Shown: piece after piece, positions 33,773-42,129 of the stretch
Layout: each line of letters begins with the position of its first letter
How positions within the stretch are numbered: the stretch's first letter is position 1
Assembly: GCA_026709365.1 (NCBI GenBank)
Contig: JAPOTD010000076.1
Location: 6,385-49,620 of the forward strand
Length of the DNA: 43,236 nucleotides
Direction of reading: 5' to 3'
DNA from: Gammaproteobacteria bacterium
GTDB lineage: Bacteria; Pseudomonadota; Gammaproteobacteria; Pseudomonadales; Azotimanducaceae
The notes under the pieces: generated by a model
Told to the model about the DNA's origin: nothing
Databases searched by the model: none
Seen by the model: the letters and a program-made list of their open reading frames with translations, nothing else
Program-made: the position numbers and the translations under genes

Positions 33773-36700
33773 ATGAAAATTCCGTGAGGCCACCTCCACG
33801 GGCGTTGGGCTGGCCGAGAGTCGGTCCAGCAGGCTGGTGGCGTCATGCACCCGTCCGGCGATGACGTGGGTCACTTCCCGCTCGCGCTGCACCACGCCGT
33901 CCACGCGCACCAGCTGGCCTTGGAGGATTGCCGCCCGGCAACGGTCCAGAACAGTGCTCCAAACCACGACATTGATGTTGCCGGTTTCGTCCTCCAAGGT
34001 CAGGAAGACGACGCCGGTGGCGGTGCCGGGCCGTTGCCGGCAGGTGATGAGGCCAGCCACTTGGGCGAACTGCCCGTGGCGGCAATGCGCCAGGCCCGCC
34101 GCCGTGCGGCAGCGGCGCAGGACGGGCGAAGCGCGCAGCAGGGACAGGGGGTGGGGGCCCAATGACAGGCCGAGGTAACGGTAATCCTGCTTGAGGTTTT
34201 CACCGACCCCAGGCTCCGCTAGGGCCACCTCGGTGCGGTACGGCGCCGCCGCCTTGGCGGCCCGCCAGATGGCGGCGGGCTGATCGACGCCAGCCGCATC
34301 CCAATGGGCTTGGTGGCGATGGCCCGACAGCGGGGCCAGGGCGCCGGACCGGGCCAGAAAGCCCAGCTCCCGGTTGCTCAATTCGGCCCGGGCGCGCAGA
34401 TCATCCACGTCCCGGAACGGCTGGGCGGCGGCGATGCGGGCAGCCGCCTCCGCAGAGAGTCCCTTGACCTGCCGCAGGCCAATGCGCAACGCGCCTTGAA
34501 CGAGCCGGGAACCAAGTTGATTCGGGGCCAGGGCGTCCTGCCCTCGATTGGGTTCAGGGCGATGGCGGGACGCCCTCAAGTCGAAGGGTTGAGCCGATTG
34601 AACAGGAGTTTCGCGCTGGCGAAACTCCCAACGCGAACCGAAGGTTCGCGCGGGCTCCAGCCGGAAATCCCAGCCGCTGGACTGCACGTCCACGGGGCGG
34701 ACTTCGATGCCGTGGCGCTGGGCGTCCTGGATCAGCTGGGAGGGGGAATAGAAGCCCATGGGCAGGCTGTTCAGGAGGCCCGCGTAGAAGGCCGCCGGCT
34801 CATTGCGCTTGAGCCATGCGGATACGTAAACCAGCAGCGCGAAGCTGGCCGCATGGGATTCCGGGAAGCCATATTCGCCAAAGCCCTTGATCTGCTCGAA
34901 CACCCGGCGGGCGAAGCTCTCGCTGTGGCCCCGCGCCAGCATGCCGTCAATGAGCTTGCGCTCGAACGGCTCAAGCCCGCCGCGGCGCTGCCATGCGGCC
35001 ATGGCGCGGCGCAGCGCATCGGCTTCACCGGCGGTGAAGCCGGCGGCAACCATGGCCAGCTCGATCACCTGCTCCTGGAAGATGGGCACCCCCAAGGTGC
35101 GCTCAAGCACCTTGCGCACGGCCTCGTTGGGATAGGTGACGGTTTCCCTGCCATCGCGGCGGCGCAGGTAGGGATGCACCATGTCGCCCTGAATGGGGCC
35201 GGGCCGGACGATGGCCACTTCGATGACCAGGTCGTAGAAGCATTTGGGACGCAGGCGCGGCAGCATGGCCATCTGCGCCCGGGACTCCACCTGAAAGACG
35301 CCGATGCTGTCACCCTTGCGCAGCATCTCGTAGGTGCTGGCCTCCTCCGGCGGAATCCGGTCCATGGTCAGGGCCTGCGCACCCCGAAGGCGACGAAAGC
35401 CATTGACCAGATCAAGCGCCTTGCGAATGGCGGTGAGCATGCCGAGGCCGAGCACGTCCACCTTCAAAAGCCCCAGCGATTCCAAGTCGTTCTTGTCCCA
35501 TTGGATCACGGTGCGCTCATCCATGGCGGCGTTCTCAATGGGCACGAGCTGGGCCAAGGGGCCAGCCGAGATCACGAAGCCGCCGACGTGCTGGGAGAGA
35601 TGCCGGGGAAAGCCCAGGATTTGATCGACCAGGGCGATGTAGCGGCGCACGGACGGGCTGTCCGGATCCGCGCCCGCAGCGGCCAGGCGCTGGCCCAATT
35701 GGTCCCGCCGGTCCCACCAGGCCATGGACTTGGCCAGCAGATCGACGAAGCCGGCATCAAGGCCCAGGGCCTTGCCCACGTCGCGCAGGGCGCTGCGCGG
35801 CCGGTAGGTGATGACCGTGGCGGCCAAGGCGGCGCGATTGCGCCCGTACTTGCCGTAGATGTATTGAATGACCTCCTCCCGGCGCTCGTGCTCGAAATCC
35901 ACGTCAATGTCCGGGGGCTCCTGCCGCTCCTTGGAAATGAAGCGCTCAAAAAGCACATGCTGGCGCGATGGATCAACCTCGGTGATGCCCAAGCAGTAGC
36001 AGACCGCGGAGTTGGCCGCCGAGCCGCGCCCTTGGCAGAGAATGCCTTGGCTGCGGGCGAAGCGGACAATGTCCTCAATGGTCAGGAAGTAGTATTCGTA
36101 GCCCAGCTCGGCGATGAGCGTAAGCTCGTGCTCGATCAAGGCTCTGACCGCATCGGGAACGCCCGGTTGGCCCGGCCAGCGCCGGTTCGCGCCTTCATGG
36201 GTGAGCTGGCGCAGCCAAGCGGCCGGCGCCATGGCGGGGGGCACCAGTTCCCGGGGGTATTCGTAGCGCAGCTCGTCCAGGGAGAAGTGGCAGGCGTCCG
36301 CAATCCGGGCGGCTTCGGCCAGCAGGTCCTCGGGATACAGGCCCGCCAGAGCCTCCAAGGGACGCAGATGCCGTTCGGCGTTGGGCGTCAGTTGGGTGCC
36401 GAGCTTGCCGACCGGCTGCTTGAGGCGAATGGCGGCGAGGGTGTCCAGCAGCGGCTTGCGCTCCGCCCTGTGCATGAGCACGTTGTTGGCGGCGGCGATG
36501 GGCAGGCCGAGGCGCATCGACAGGCGCAGCGCCCTGGCCATGCGGTCGAGGTCGTGGCCGTCAAGGAAAAGCCCCAGGCCAATCCAAAGGCGCGGGCAGC
36601 AGCGGCGGACTTCCCGGCCTTCGCGCAGGAGCTCCTCAATGCCGGCGTCCCGAGGCGCCCACAAGGCGAGGCAGTCGTCGGCCCGGCCCTTGAAATCGTC

Positions 36701-37135
36701 AACATGCAGCGCGTATTCGCCCTTCGGCGCTTGGGTTCGGCCTTGGGTGATGAGTTCGGACAGCTGTCCGTAGGCGCGTCGGCTGGGGGCCAGCAGCACG
36801 ATGTCCGCCGGTGCGCCGCTGGCCGTGGCGACCCGGAAGGCGCTGCCGATGATGAGCTTGATGTCCAGGCCGCGCGCGGCGCCGTGGGCGCGCACCGCGC
36901 CGGCCACCGAGCATTCATCGGTGATGGCGATGGCGCCATAGCCCAAGGCATGGGCCTCGCGCACCAGCTCCTCGGGATGGGAGGCCCCGGTCAGGAACGA
37001 GAAGTTGCTCCTGCAGTAAAGCTCCGCAAACTCGCATGGGGCCGGTGGGGACAGCCCGTCGGCTGACGGGCGGTTCCTTCGACCTGTGCGATGCGCCGTG
37101 CCTGGGCGCACTGAAGGCTTAAGCGAAGTAGCCAT
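33770..37135 (-). CDS. dnaE2: Error-prone DNA polymerase DnaE2, 1121 aa
   Basis: Translesion C-family polymerase that performs SOS mutagenesis with ImuA and ImuB. The N-terminal PHP domain begins FAELYCRSNFSFLTGASHPEELV. Catalytic segments include GILCQGRGSAANSAVCYCLGI and the acidic PPDIDVDFEHERREEV (near residue 405). An OB-fold follows near the C-terminus, and the protein ends in SRNFH, typical of the family. The ATG at 37135 overlaps the end of imuB by 17 bases. It is longer than the usual ~1020-1080 aa. Residues ~824-880, between SGWDFRLEP and ALRIGLRQVKGL, are encoded by hairpin repeat DNA, an in-frame insertion away from the catalytic core. Confidence 0.93.
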   Translation of the reverse strand: MATSLKPSVRPGTAHRTGRRNRPSADGLSPPAPCEFAELYCRSNFSFLTGASHPEELVREAHALGYGAIAITDECSVAGAVRAHGAARGLDIKLIIGSAFRVATASGAPADIVLLAPSRRAYGQLSELITQGRTQAPKGEYALHVDDFKGRADDCLALWAPRDAGIEELLREGREVRRCCPRLWIGLGLFLDGHDLDRMARALRLSMRLGLPIAAANNVLMHRAERKPLLDTLAAIRLKQPVGKLGTQLTPNAERHLRPLEALAGLYPEDLLAEAARIADACHFSLDELRYEYPRELVPPAMAPAAWLRQLTHEGANRRWPGQPGVPDAVRALIEHELTLIAELGYEYYFLTIEDIVRFARSQGILCQGRGSAANSAVCYCLGITEVDPSRQHVLFERFISKERQEPPDIDVDFEHERREEVIQYIYGKYGRNRAALAATVITYRPRSALRDVGKALGLDAGFVDLLAKSMAWWDRRDQLGQRLAAAGADPDSPSVRRYIALVDQILGFPRHLSQHVGGFVISAGPLAQLVPIENAAMDERTVIQWDKNDLESLGLLKVDVLGLGMLTAIRKALDLVNGFRRLRGAQALTMDRIPPEEASTYEMLRKGDSIGVFQVESRAQMAMLPRLRPKCFYDLVIEVAIVRPGPIQGDMVHPYLRRRDGRETVTYPNEAVRKVLERTLGVPIFQEQVIELAMVAAGFTAGEADALRRAMAAWQRRGGLEPFERKLIDGMLARGHSESFARRVFEQIKGFGEYGFPESHAASFALLVYVSAWLKRNEPAAFYAGLLNSLPMGFYSPSQLIQDAQRHGIEVRPVDVQSSGWDFRLEPARTFGSRWEFRQRETPVQSAQPFDLRASRHRPEPNRGQDALAPNQLGSRLVQGALRIGLRQVKGLSAEAAARIAAAQPFRDVDDLRARAELSNRELGFLARSGALAPLSGHRHQAHWDAAGVDQPAAIWRAAKAAAPYRTEVALAEPGVGENLKQDYRYLGLSLGPHPLSLLRASPVLRRCRTAAGLAHCRHGQFAQVAGLITCRQRPGTATGVVFLTLEDETGNINVVVWSTVLDRCRAAILQGQLVRVDGVVQREREVTHVIAGRVHDATSLLDRLSASPTPVEVASRNFH
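34495..34665 (-). repeat. Repeat insertion inside dnaE2
   Basis: The segment contains hairpin B (34605-34628, GGAGTTTCGC-GCTG-GCGAAACTCC) and hairpin C (34632-34650, CGCGAACC-GAA-GGTTCGCG). Ahead of these are two copies of a GAGGGCG/GGACGCCCTC-type repeat (34528-34580) resembling the core of the MITE-like element at 40812-40989. It keeps the reading frame and adds about 55 residues (FGSRWEFRQRETPVQS and on) where DnaE2 homologs, from memory, have a short linker. Confidence 0.7.
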
Positions 37136-38780
37136 GCAAGTACCAGGGTTCGGCTTCGTCTGAAGGGTTGGGGCTTCGCGGCTTGAACAGCCAACAGCGG
37201 GCGCCTTCAGCATCCGAGGCAATGAAGTAATCACGGCCTGACATTGAGGGGGCGAGGCCGTTCGGCACCGCAGCCGGGGCTTCCCACCAGCCGGTTTCGA
37301 GGCGTTCGGGGCCGCTGAGGATTCGGTAGCGCTCGGGATTTACGGGACGCGGGGATTCGAGGAGCCACATGGGCCGCGGGAACGGGCTCGCCGAATGGCT
37401 TGCCGAACGGCTTGCCAATGGCCTTGGCGAAGGCGGCTGGGTCGTTTCCGGCAGGATGGCGGGATCGAAGGCGGTGGCGCATTCCGGGCGATGGTCATCG
37501 ACTTGGCGCAGGACGCGCACGGCTTCGCCGTTGAGCCGCGCCGTCACCCGATCCACGAAATCCATCGGCGCCCGGCCCGCCGGGGCGCCTTTCGTGGAAT
37601 GGTTGGAGACGGCCATGGAACGGCCGGAGGCAGCGTCACAACGAGCAAGTTGCGCTTTGCGCATCAGCGGCGCACCGCACTGAGGCGGGCTTAGGGCTTC
37701 CCCCAGCAGGTCGCGATGCGTCGAGCTGGTTTGGGCAATGGGTTCCACGGTGTCGGCGACCAGGGACAGGCTCATCACCTGCGTCGGCAAATCGATTCGA
37801 TCCAAGGCCAAGGCGCTGATCTCCAGCAGGATGTTGGCCCGGCTGCGGGGTTGGGCGAAGCGCACGGGCAGTGCTGCGGCACGGCACGCCGAGTGGTGCG
37901 CCGAGCGGCTCGCCAGGGGTTTGAAGAACCAGCGCAGGGCGCGCGCGCCAAGCTGCCGGGCGGTCAGCCATGCCTCAAGCTCCACCGCCAAGCGGCGCAT
38001 GGGCAGGCGCAGGGCCTGCTTGCTGGAAACCGATTCAAGCAGGTGCATGGACCTGCGGAAACGCTCCCGCAACGGCTCCGGGACGCGGGGGTCGGGAACG
38101 GCGCCGGTGAGCTTTCCCAGGGTTTCGACCAAGCCGGGGCCGAAGCGCTTGCCCAGCTCGTGGCGGGGCAGCCGGATCAGCGCACCGACCTCAAAAAGGC
38201 CCATGTCCGCCAAGCGCTCGATGCTGCGGGCTTCGATTTCGATGCAGGCAATCGGTGCGCCGGCCAAGGCTTCGCAAGCCCTTTGCGTCAATTCCGCTCG
38301 ATCCGGAAAATCCGGCAGGCGCGCCTGCAATCCCGCCTTGGCCAAAGCCAGGGCGGCGGCCGGCGTATGGGCAGCCGCCAGGGCCGCGCCATGCCCAAGG
38401 CGTCCAACGGCCCGGCGCAGGCGGGCCAGCAACGGCCCCAAGCCCTCAAACAAGTTGAGGCTGCCTGCCACCTCAAGCAGCAAGGCGGCCGGTGGCGCCA
38501 CGCTGACCGTGGGCGTGAAGCGGTGCGCCATGGCGGCCAGGGCGCGCAGGCGCTCGGCCTCGGCGGCGGGATCGCGCTCGAAATGAGTCAATCCGGGGGC
38601 GATGCTCAAGGCCGTCGCCAAACTGGCGCCGACGGCAACACCGGCGCCCTGCGCCCGGTCATCGACCAAGCGCACCCGTCCGTCTTCCGCCAGCACCATC
38701 GGCTGCTGAACGCCGCGCGGATGGCGGCGCTGAAAAATTTCCAAGCCCAGCTGGGGCAGATGCGCAGCCACCCACAGCAT
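37119..38780 (-). CDS. imuB: ImuB, Y-family polymerase-like mutasome protein, 553 aa
   Basis: Catalytically inactive Y-family polymerase homolog that bridges the beta clamp, ImuA and DnaE2. It starts MLWVAAHLPQLGLEIF, lacking the catalytic DxDxFFA motif of active members. It continues with DDRAQGAGVAVGASLATALSIAPGL and VAPPAALLLEVAGSLNLFEGL, then the helix-hairpin region (IERLADMGLFEVGALIRLPRHELGKRFG). At 553 aa it is longer than most ImuB proteins. The extra length falls in the C-terminal half, where two low-complexity stretches (ASRSAHHSA near residue 290, ASRSASHSA near residue 458) are encoded by 12-bp tandem repeats. The ATG at 38780 is 2 bases after the imuA stop. Confidence 0.88.
   Translation of the reverse strand: MLWVAAHLPQLGLEIFQRRHPRGVQQPMVLAEDGRVRLVDDRAQGAGVAVGASLATALSIAPGLTHFERDPAAEAERLRALAAMAHRFTPTVSVAPPAALLLEVAGSLNLFEGLGPLLARLRRAVGRLGHGAALAAAHTPAAALALAKAGLQARLPDFPDRAELTQRACEALAGAPIACIEIEARSIERLADMGLFEVGALIRLPRHELGKRFGPGLVETLGKLTGAVPDPRVPEPLRERFRRSMHLLESVSSKQALRLPMRRLAVELEAWLTARQLGARALRWFFKPLASRSAHHSACRAAALPVRFAQPRSRANILLEISALALDRIDLPTQVMSLSLVADTVEPIAQTSSTHRDLLGEALSPPQCGAPLMRKAQLARCDAASGRSMAVSNHSTKGAPAGRAPMDFVDRVTARLNGEAVRVLRQVDDHRPECATAFDPAILPETTQPPSPRPLASRSASHSASPFPRPMWLLESPRPVNPERYRILSGPERLETGWWEAPAAVPNGLAPSMSGRDYFIASDAEGARCWLFKPRSPNPSDEAEPWYLHGYFA
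37387..37422 (-). repeat. 12-bp tandem repeat in imuB, copy 1
   Basis: Three consecutive 12-base units: CTCGCCGAATGG, CTTGCCGAACGG and CTTGCCAATGGC. They keep the imuB frame and encode the Ser/Ala-rich PLASRSASHSA region. A related triplet occurs about 500 bases away in the same gene. Confidence 0.7.
37885..37920 (-). repeat. 12-bp tandem repeat in imuB, copy 2
   Basis: Units CACGCCGAGTGG, TGCGCCGAGCGG and CTCGCCAGGGGT match the triplet at 37387-37422 in period, phase and consensus (CKYGCCGARYGG). They encode PLASRSAHHSA in the same frame. Confidence 0.65.
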
Positions 38781-38782
38781 GT

Positions 38783-39520
38783 TCAGTGCGCCCCTTCCTT
38801 GCGGCGGCGCCACAGCCGAAGCAGGGCTTGCGAGTCATCCCCGGCCGCCAATTCCAAGGGCAGCTCGTCGATGCCCCAGCCGCCGCGTCGCTTGAGGATC
38901 GAAAGCAGCAGGCGCCGCGCCCCGCCCTCCGCCGCCGGCGCGGCGCGGATGCGCAGGCGCAACTCGGCTGCAGATGGGTTGCGTGACGCAAGACCCGGAC
39001 GAAACAGAGCAGCCCAAGCGCATCCGTGCTGAGCGCGCAAATGCAGGCGCCGCATATCCGAAATGCGCAGGCGGCGCTCATCGAGCCAAGCCAGCACGGC
39101 GCTGCAAGCCCCCGACTCCAAGGCCTGCTCAAGCGCCCAAAGCGCATCCTGGCCACCCGAGCCGGGCTGGCCAGTGCGAATCAGCAGCACTTTGCCCACC
39201 TCGATGCCCGCCGCCGCCAAGGCCGGCGCATGGGGCACGAAGGGCGGATTGATCCAAGTGATCCAGCGCGCCTGCTCATGGCTCAAACGGGCGAGGCCCG
39301 GTGCCACCAGGCCGAGTTCGCCAATGCCTGCGCTGTCGCAGAGAATCTCGCTTAAGGCCGCCCGCGGCCAGCCTTGGCCGGGCAGCAACCGGTCAAGCTG
39401 CTCAAACCCAGTGGGCACCCCAGCCGATTGCGCCGTGCGCGCCGAGCTGGGCAGATCTCGAGCGCGCCAGAGTTCGGCAGAGGATGGAAGCTGTCTGAGC
39501 TGTCGTGGATTGGAGGCCAA
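38783..39520 (-). CDS. imuA: ImuA (SulA/RecA-like mutasome protein), 245 aa
   Basis: RecA-fold accessory protein of the ImuABC mutasome. The core matches the family from SSAELWRARDLPSSARTAQSAGVPTGFEQLDRLLPGQGWPRAALSEIL through WITWINPPFVPHAPALAAAGIEVGKVLLIR and LRISDMRRLHLRAQHGCAWAALFRP. No ATG or GTG lies near the point where homology begins. The TTG at 39520 gives the usual family length and lies just downstream of a LexA-like box, leaving little or no leader. The open frame extends upstream to an ATG at 39736, but that would run through the LexA boxes and into the divergent ABC gene. It is first in imuA-imuB-dnaE2. Confidence 0.82.
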   Translation of the reverse strand: MASNPRQLRQLPSSAELWRARDLPSSARTAQSAGVPTGFEQLDRLLPGQGWPRAALSEILCDSAGIGELGLVAPGLARLSHEQARWITWINPPFVPHAPALAAAGIEVGKVLLIRTGQPGSGGQDALWALEQALESGACSAVLAWLDERRLRISDMRRLHLRAQHGCAWAALFRPGLASRNPSAAELRLRIRAAPAAEGGARRLLLSILKRRGGWGIDELPLELAAGDDSQALLRLWRRRKEGAH

Positions 39521-39524
39521 AATG

Positions 39525-39540
39525 CTGGTTTTGGATACAG
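39525..39540 (-). promoter_or_regulatory. LexA (SOS) box upstream of imuA
   Basis: On the minus strand it reads CTGTATCCAAAACCAG, which fits the gammaproteobacterial CTG-N10-CAG consensus. It lies 5 bases upstream of the proposed imuA start, where LexA would block transcription. The cassette is SOS-induced in organisms where it has been studied. Confidence 0.7.
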
Positions 39541-39555
39541 TTCTTGCCAAGATAT

Positions 39556-39571
39556 ATGTATTCAAAGACAG
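39556..39571 (-). promoter_or_regulatory. Second LexA-like box upstream of imuA
   Basis: On the minus strand it reads CTGTCTTTGAATACAT inside TACTGTCTTTGAATACATAT. It keeps the left half-site exactly and ends ACAT instead of ACAG. It overlaps an A+T-rich segment with a possible -35 TTGATA (minus strand, just upstream), so it may cover the imuA promoter. Confidence 0.5.
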
Positions 39572-39602
39572 TATCAAGCCCGCGCACCCGCTTGTCCGCG
39601 CA

Positions 39603-39615
39603 CCCGCTTTGCGGG
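39603..39615. repeat. Isolated C hairpin of the composite repeat
   Basis: CCCGC-TTT-GCGGG, followed by CGCGCAGGCGC, is almost identical to the C module at 17562-17588. A partial copy (CGCACCCGCTTG) precedes it at about 39580. It lies between the divergent imuA and ABC ATPase genes. Confidence 0.5.
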
Positions 39616-39686
39616 CGCGCAGGCGCAGGGTGTTGCCGTTGCCCATCCTCCCCGGTAGTCTGGCCACAGGCTCACGGCGGACGCCC

Positions 39687-40787
39687 ATGAACGACCACGG
39701 CCCCGTTCCCCACATTGAGTACATCGGCGTGCGCAAGACCTACGATGGGTCCAGCTGGGTGGTGCGCGATCTCGACCTCAGCGTGCGGCGCGGCGAGTTC
39801 CTGACCCTGCTGGGGCCGTCCGGCTCCGGCAAGACTACCTGCCTGATGATGCTGGCCGGGTTCGAGGCGCCGAGCGCCGGCGAGATTCGCATCGACGGCG
39901 CGCCGGTCAGCGGCCTGCCGCCGGACAAACGCGGCATTGGGGTGGTGTTCCAGAACTACGCCCTGTTCCCGCACATGACGGTGGGCGGCAATCTGGCCTT
40001 TCCGCTGGAGGTGCGGGGCATGGCCGCGCCGGAGCGCCGCGAGCGGGTGGCGCGCGCCTTGGCGCTGGTGCGCATGGAGGGCTTCGAGGATCGACGGCCC
40101 GGCCAGCTTTCCGGGGGCCAGCAGCAGCGCATCGCCATCGCCCGCGCCCTGGTCTTCGAGCCGGAACTGGTGTTGATGGATGAGCCCTTGGGCGCCTTGG
40201 ACCGGCGGCTTCGGGAGGAGCTTCAGTACGAAATCCGCCGCATCCAGCGGCAACTGGGCGTCACGGTGGTGTACGTCACCCACGACCAGCAGGAGGCCAT
40301 GGCCCTGTCCGACCGAGTGGCCGTGTTCCAGGCCGGCCGCATTGAGCAGGCGGCGGCGCCGGAAGTGCTCTATGAGGAGCCGGAACGGGCTTTCGTCGCC
40401 AGCTTCATCGGCGAGAACAACCTGCTGCCGGGGCGCATCCGCGGCATCGAGCGCGGGATATGCACGGTGGAAGTGGCCGGCAGCGAGATCCAGGCGGCCC
40501 ACGTCGGCGGCTTGGCCGTTGGCGCGGACACCGTGGTGGCCATCCGGCCGGAGCGGGTGCAGATCAATCCCGCGGCGGGCCGGCTGGCCAACATGCACGA
40601 CGCCAAGGTGGAGGACCTAAGCTTCCTGGGCGACCACTTGCGGGTGCGCCTGACGGCCTGCGGCACCTCCAGCTTCATCGCCAAGATTCCCAATGTCGTC
40701 GGCCACGGCGGCATTCTGCCCGGCGATAAGGTCCGCCTGGGCTGGGCGGCGCTCGACTGCCGCGCCCTTCAATCGGAGACGCAATGA
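39687..40787 (+). CDS. ABC transporter ATPase, spermidine/putrescine type, 366 aa
   Basis: Cytoplasmic ATP-hydrolysing subunit of a PotABCD-like importer. Walker A is GPSGSGKT (residues 43-50). The Q-loop region is [15 protein letters not shown], the signature [15 protein letters not shown], and Walker [13 protein letters not shown]. The switch His lies in [11 protein letters not shown]-terminal TOBE-type domain follows ([23 protein letters not shown]). The ATG at 39687 is where homology starts; the open frame extends far upstream through imuA antisense and is ignored. The ribosome-binding site is weak. It is first of three co-directional transporter genes. Confidence 0.92.
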   Translation: MNDHGPVPHIEYIGVRKTYDGSSWVVRDLDLSVRRGEFLTLLGPSGSGKTTCLMMLAGFEAPSAGEIRIDGAPVSGLPPDKRGIGVVFQNYALFPHMTVGGNLAFPLEVRGMAAPERRERVARALALVRMEGFEDRRPGQLSGGQQQRIAIARALVFEPELVLMDEPLGALDRRLREELQYEIRRIQRQLGVTVVYVTHDQQEAMALSDRVAVFQAGRIEQAAAPEVLYEEPERAFVASFIGENNLLPGRIRGIERGICTVEVAGSEIQAAHVGGLAVGADTVVAIRPERVQINPAAGRLANMHDAKVEDLSFLGDHLRVRLTACGTSSFIAKIPNVVGHGGILPGDKVRLGWAALDCRALQSETQ

Positions 40788-40811
40788 ATCCAGCAAGCCA
40801 ACGGGAGAACG

Positions 40812-40989
40812 CGTAGTGGCTCAGTTTGAATCCCGTCGTCGTCGTGATTCGGTCGAGGGCGGGACGCCCTCGCTCCGGAGATCTCGCCTGAAGCGGGCGG
40901 TTCGCCCCGGAGGGCGTCCCGCCCTCGCATTGGCGCTCGTCAGAGCGCCGACCGCTCAAGCCCAGCCCAAGTCAAAATGAGCCACTACC
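40812..40989. mobile_element. MITE-like element 2 with terminal inverted repeats and 8-bp target duplication
   Basis: The ends are GTAGTGGCTCAGTTTGA (40813-40829) and TCAAAATGAGCCACTAC (40972-40988), inverted repeats with one mismatch in 17. The direct repeat GGAGAACG lies on both sides (40804-40811 and 40990-40997), as expected for an 8-bp target duplication. Inside is a long imperfect palindrome on CGAGGGCGGGACGCCCTC (about 40854-40917). There is no coding capacity for a transposase. It sits between the ABC ATPase and the binding-protein gene. The right-hand GGAGAACG holds that gene's ribosome-binding site. Confidence 0.8.
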
Positions 40990-40999
40990 GGAGAACGAC

Positions 41000-42124
41000 A
41001 TGACCACCACGCCCGGTTCCTCGCCCAGCGCAAACTTCCGCCAAGGCGCGCGGCGCCTGCTGCCAATGACTGTGCTGCTGGCGCTCCTGCCCGCCGCGCT
41101 GGCGGCGGAGTCCCTGACCGTGGTGTCCTGGGGCGGCTCCTACGCCCGGGCCTGCGTCGAGGCCTACCACAAGGCCTTCACCGCCGAGACCGGCATCGAG
41201 GTGCTGCTGGAGGACTACAATGGCGGCTTGGCCCAAGTGCGGGCCCAGGTCGATGCCGGAGCCGTGCATTGGGACGTGGTGGACTTGGAGATGCCGGACG
41301 CGATGCTGGCCTGCGATGAGGGCATCATCGAGCCGATCGACTTGGACGGGCTGCCGCCGGGCGCAAACGGCTCGGCGCCGAAGGACGACTACCCGCCGGA
41401 CACCGCCACCGACTGCGGACCCGGCATGCTGCTCTACTCCAACATCTACGCCTACAGCACCCGCCACCTCAAGGGGCCTGCGCCGACCGACATCGAGGAC
41501 TTCTTTGACTTGGAGCGGTTTCCCGGACGGCGCGGCATGCGCCGCTCACCCTTGGCCAACCTGGAGTTCGCGCTGATGGCGGACGGCGTGCCGACGGCCC
41601 AGGTCTATGCGGTGCTGGACACGGAAGCCGGCCTCGAGCGCGCCTTCCGCAAGCTCGACAGCATCAAGGACCAAGTGGTTTGGTGGGAGGCGGGCGCCCA
41701 GCCGCCGCAAATGCTCGCCGACGGCGAGGTGCTGCTGAGCACTGCCTACCACGGCCGCATCTTCAACGCCCAAGTGCTGGAAGGGCAGCCCTTCGTCATC
41801 GTCTGGGATGGCCAGGTGCTAGACGTCGGCGGTGCCCTGTCCATCGTGGCCGGCACCCCGCGCCTTGCCGCCGCCGAGGCCTTCGTGAACTTCGCCAACC
41901 GTCCCGAGTCCGGCGCCAACGTGGCCAAGCACATCTCCTACAGCCCCACCCGGCGCTCGGCCCAGCCGCTGGTGGGCAAGCACCTGGCAACCGGCATCGA
42001 CATGGCGCCGCACCTGCCGAGCGATCCGCGCAACATGCAGCGGGCCCTGATGAGCGACTGGCGGTGGTGGAGCGAGCGCCGCGACGAGATGAACGAGCGG
42101 TTCAGCGCCTGGCTGCTCCGCTGA
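41000..42124 (+). CDS. ABC transporter periplasmic binding protein, PotD-like, 374 aa
   Basis: Periplasmic receptor for a polyamine or similar cation. A signal peptide (LLPMTVLLALLPAALAAE) starts the chain. The PotD/PotF-type opening follows (LTVVSWGGSYARACVEAYHKAFTAETGIEVLLEDYNGG), then HWDVVDLEMPDAMLACDEGIIEPID and the family's WWEAGAQPPQMLADGEVLLSTAYHGRI. The ATG has GGAG seven bases upstream, inside the right-hand target duplication of the MITE-like element. The insertion therefore preserved translation. It is followed after 5 bases by the permease gene. Confidence 0.92.
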   Translation: MTTTPGSSPSANFRQGARRLLPMTVLLALLPAALAAESLTVVSWGGSYARACVEAYHKAFTAETGIEVLLEDYNGGLAQVRAQVDAGAVHWDVVDLEMPDAMLACDEGIIEPIDLDGLPPGANGSAPKDDYPPDTATDCGPGMLLYSNIYAYSTRHLKGPAPTDIEDFFDLERFPGRRGMRRSPLANLEFALMADGVPTAQVYAVLDTEAGLERAFRKLDSIKDQVVWWEAGAQPPQMLADGEVLLSTAYHGRIFNAQVLEGQPFVIVWDGQVLDVGGALSIVAGTPRLAAAEAFVNFANRPESGANVAKHISYSPTRRSAQPLVGKHLATGIDMAPHLPSDPRNMQRALMSDWRWWSERRDEMNERFSAWLLR

Positions 42125-42129
42125 GCGCC

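Noticed and set aside
34304-37066. 920-codon plus-strand open frame opposite dnaE2
   Set aside because: It is the antisense of a clearly conserved polymerase gene in high-GC DNA. Its translation is Gly/Gln/His/Arg-rich, without domains or a ribosome-binding site.
39063-39686. Upstream extension of the ABC ATPase frame by 208 codons
   Set aside because: It runs antisense through imuA and the LexA boxes. Homology to PotA-type ATPases begins at the ATG at 39687.
39521-39736. Longer imuA starting at the ATG at 39736
   Set aside because: It would overlap the ABC gene start, a C hairpin and both LexA-like boxes, and the extra 72 residues do not resemble ImuA.
40693-40980. 95-codon open frame covering the MITE-like element
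   Set aside because: It starts inside the ABC ATPase gene in another frame and runs through palindromic repeat sequence. It has no protein features.
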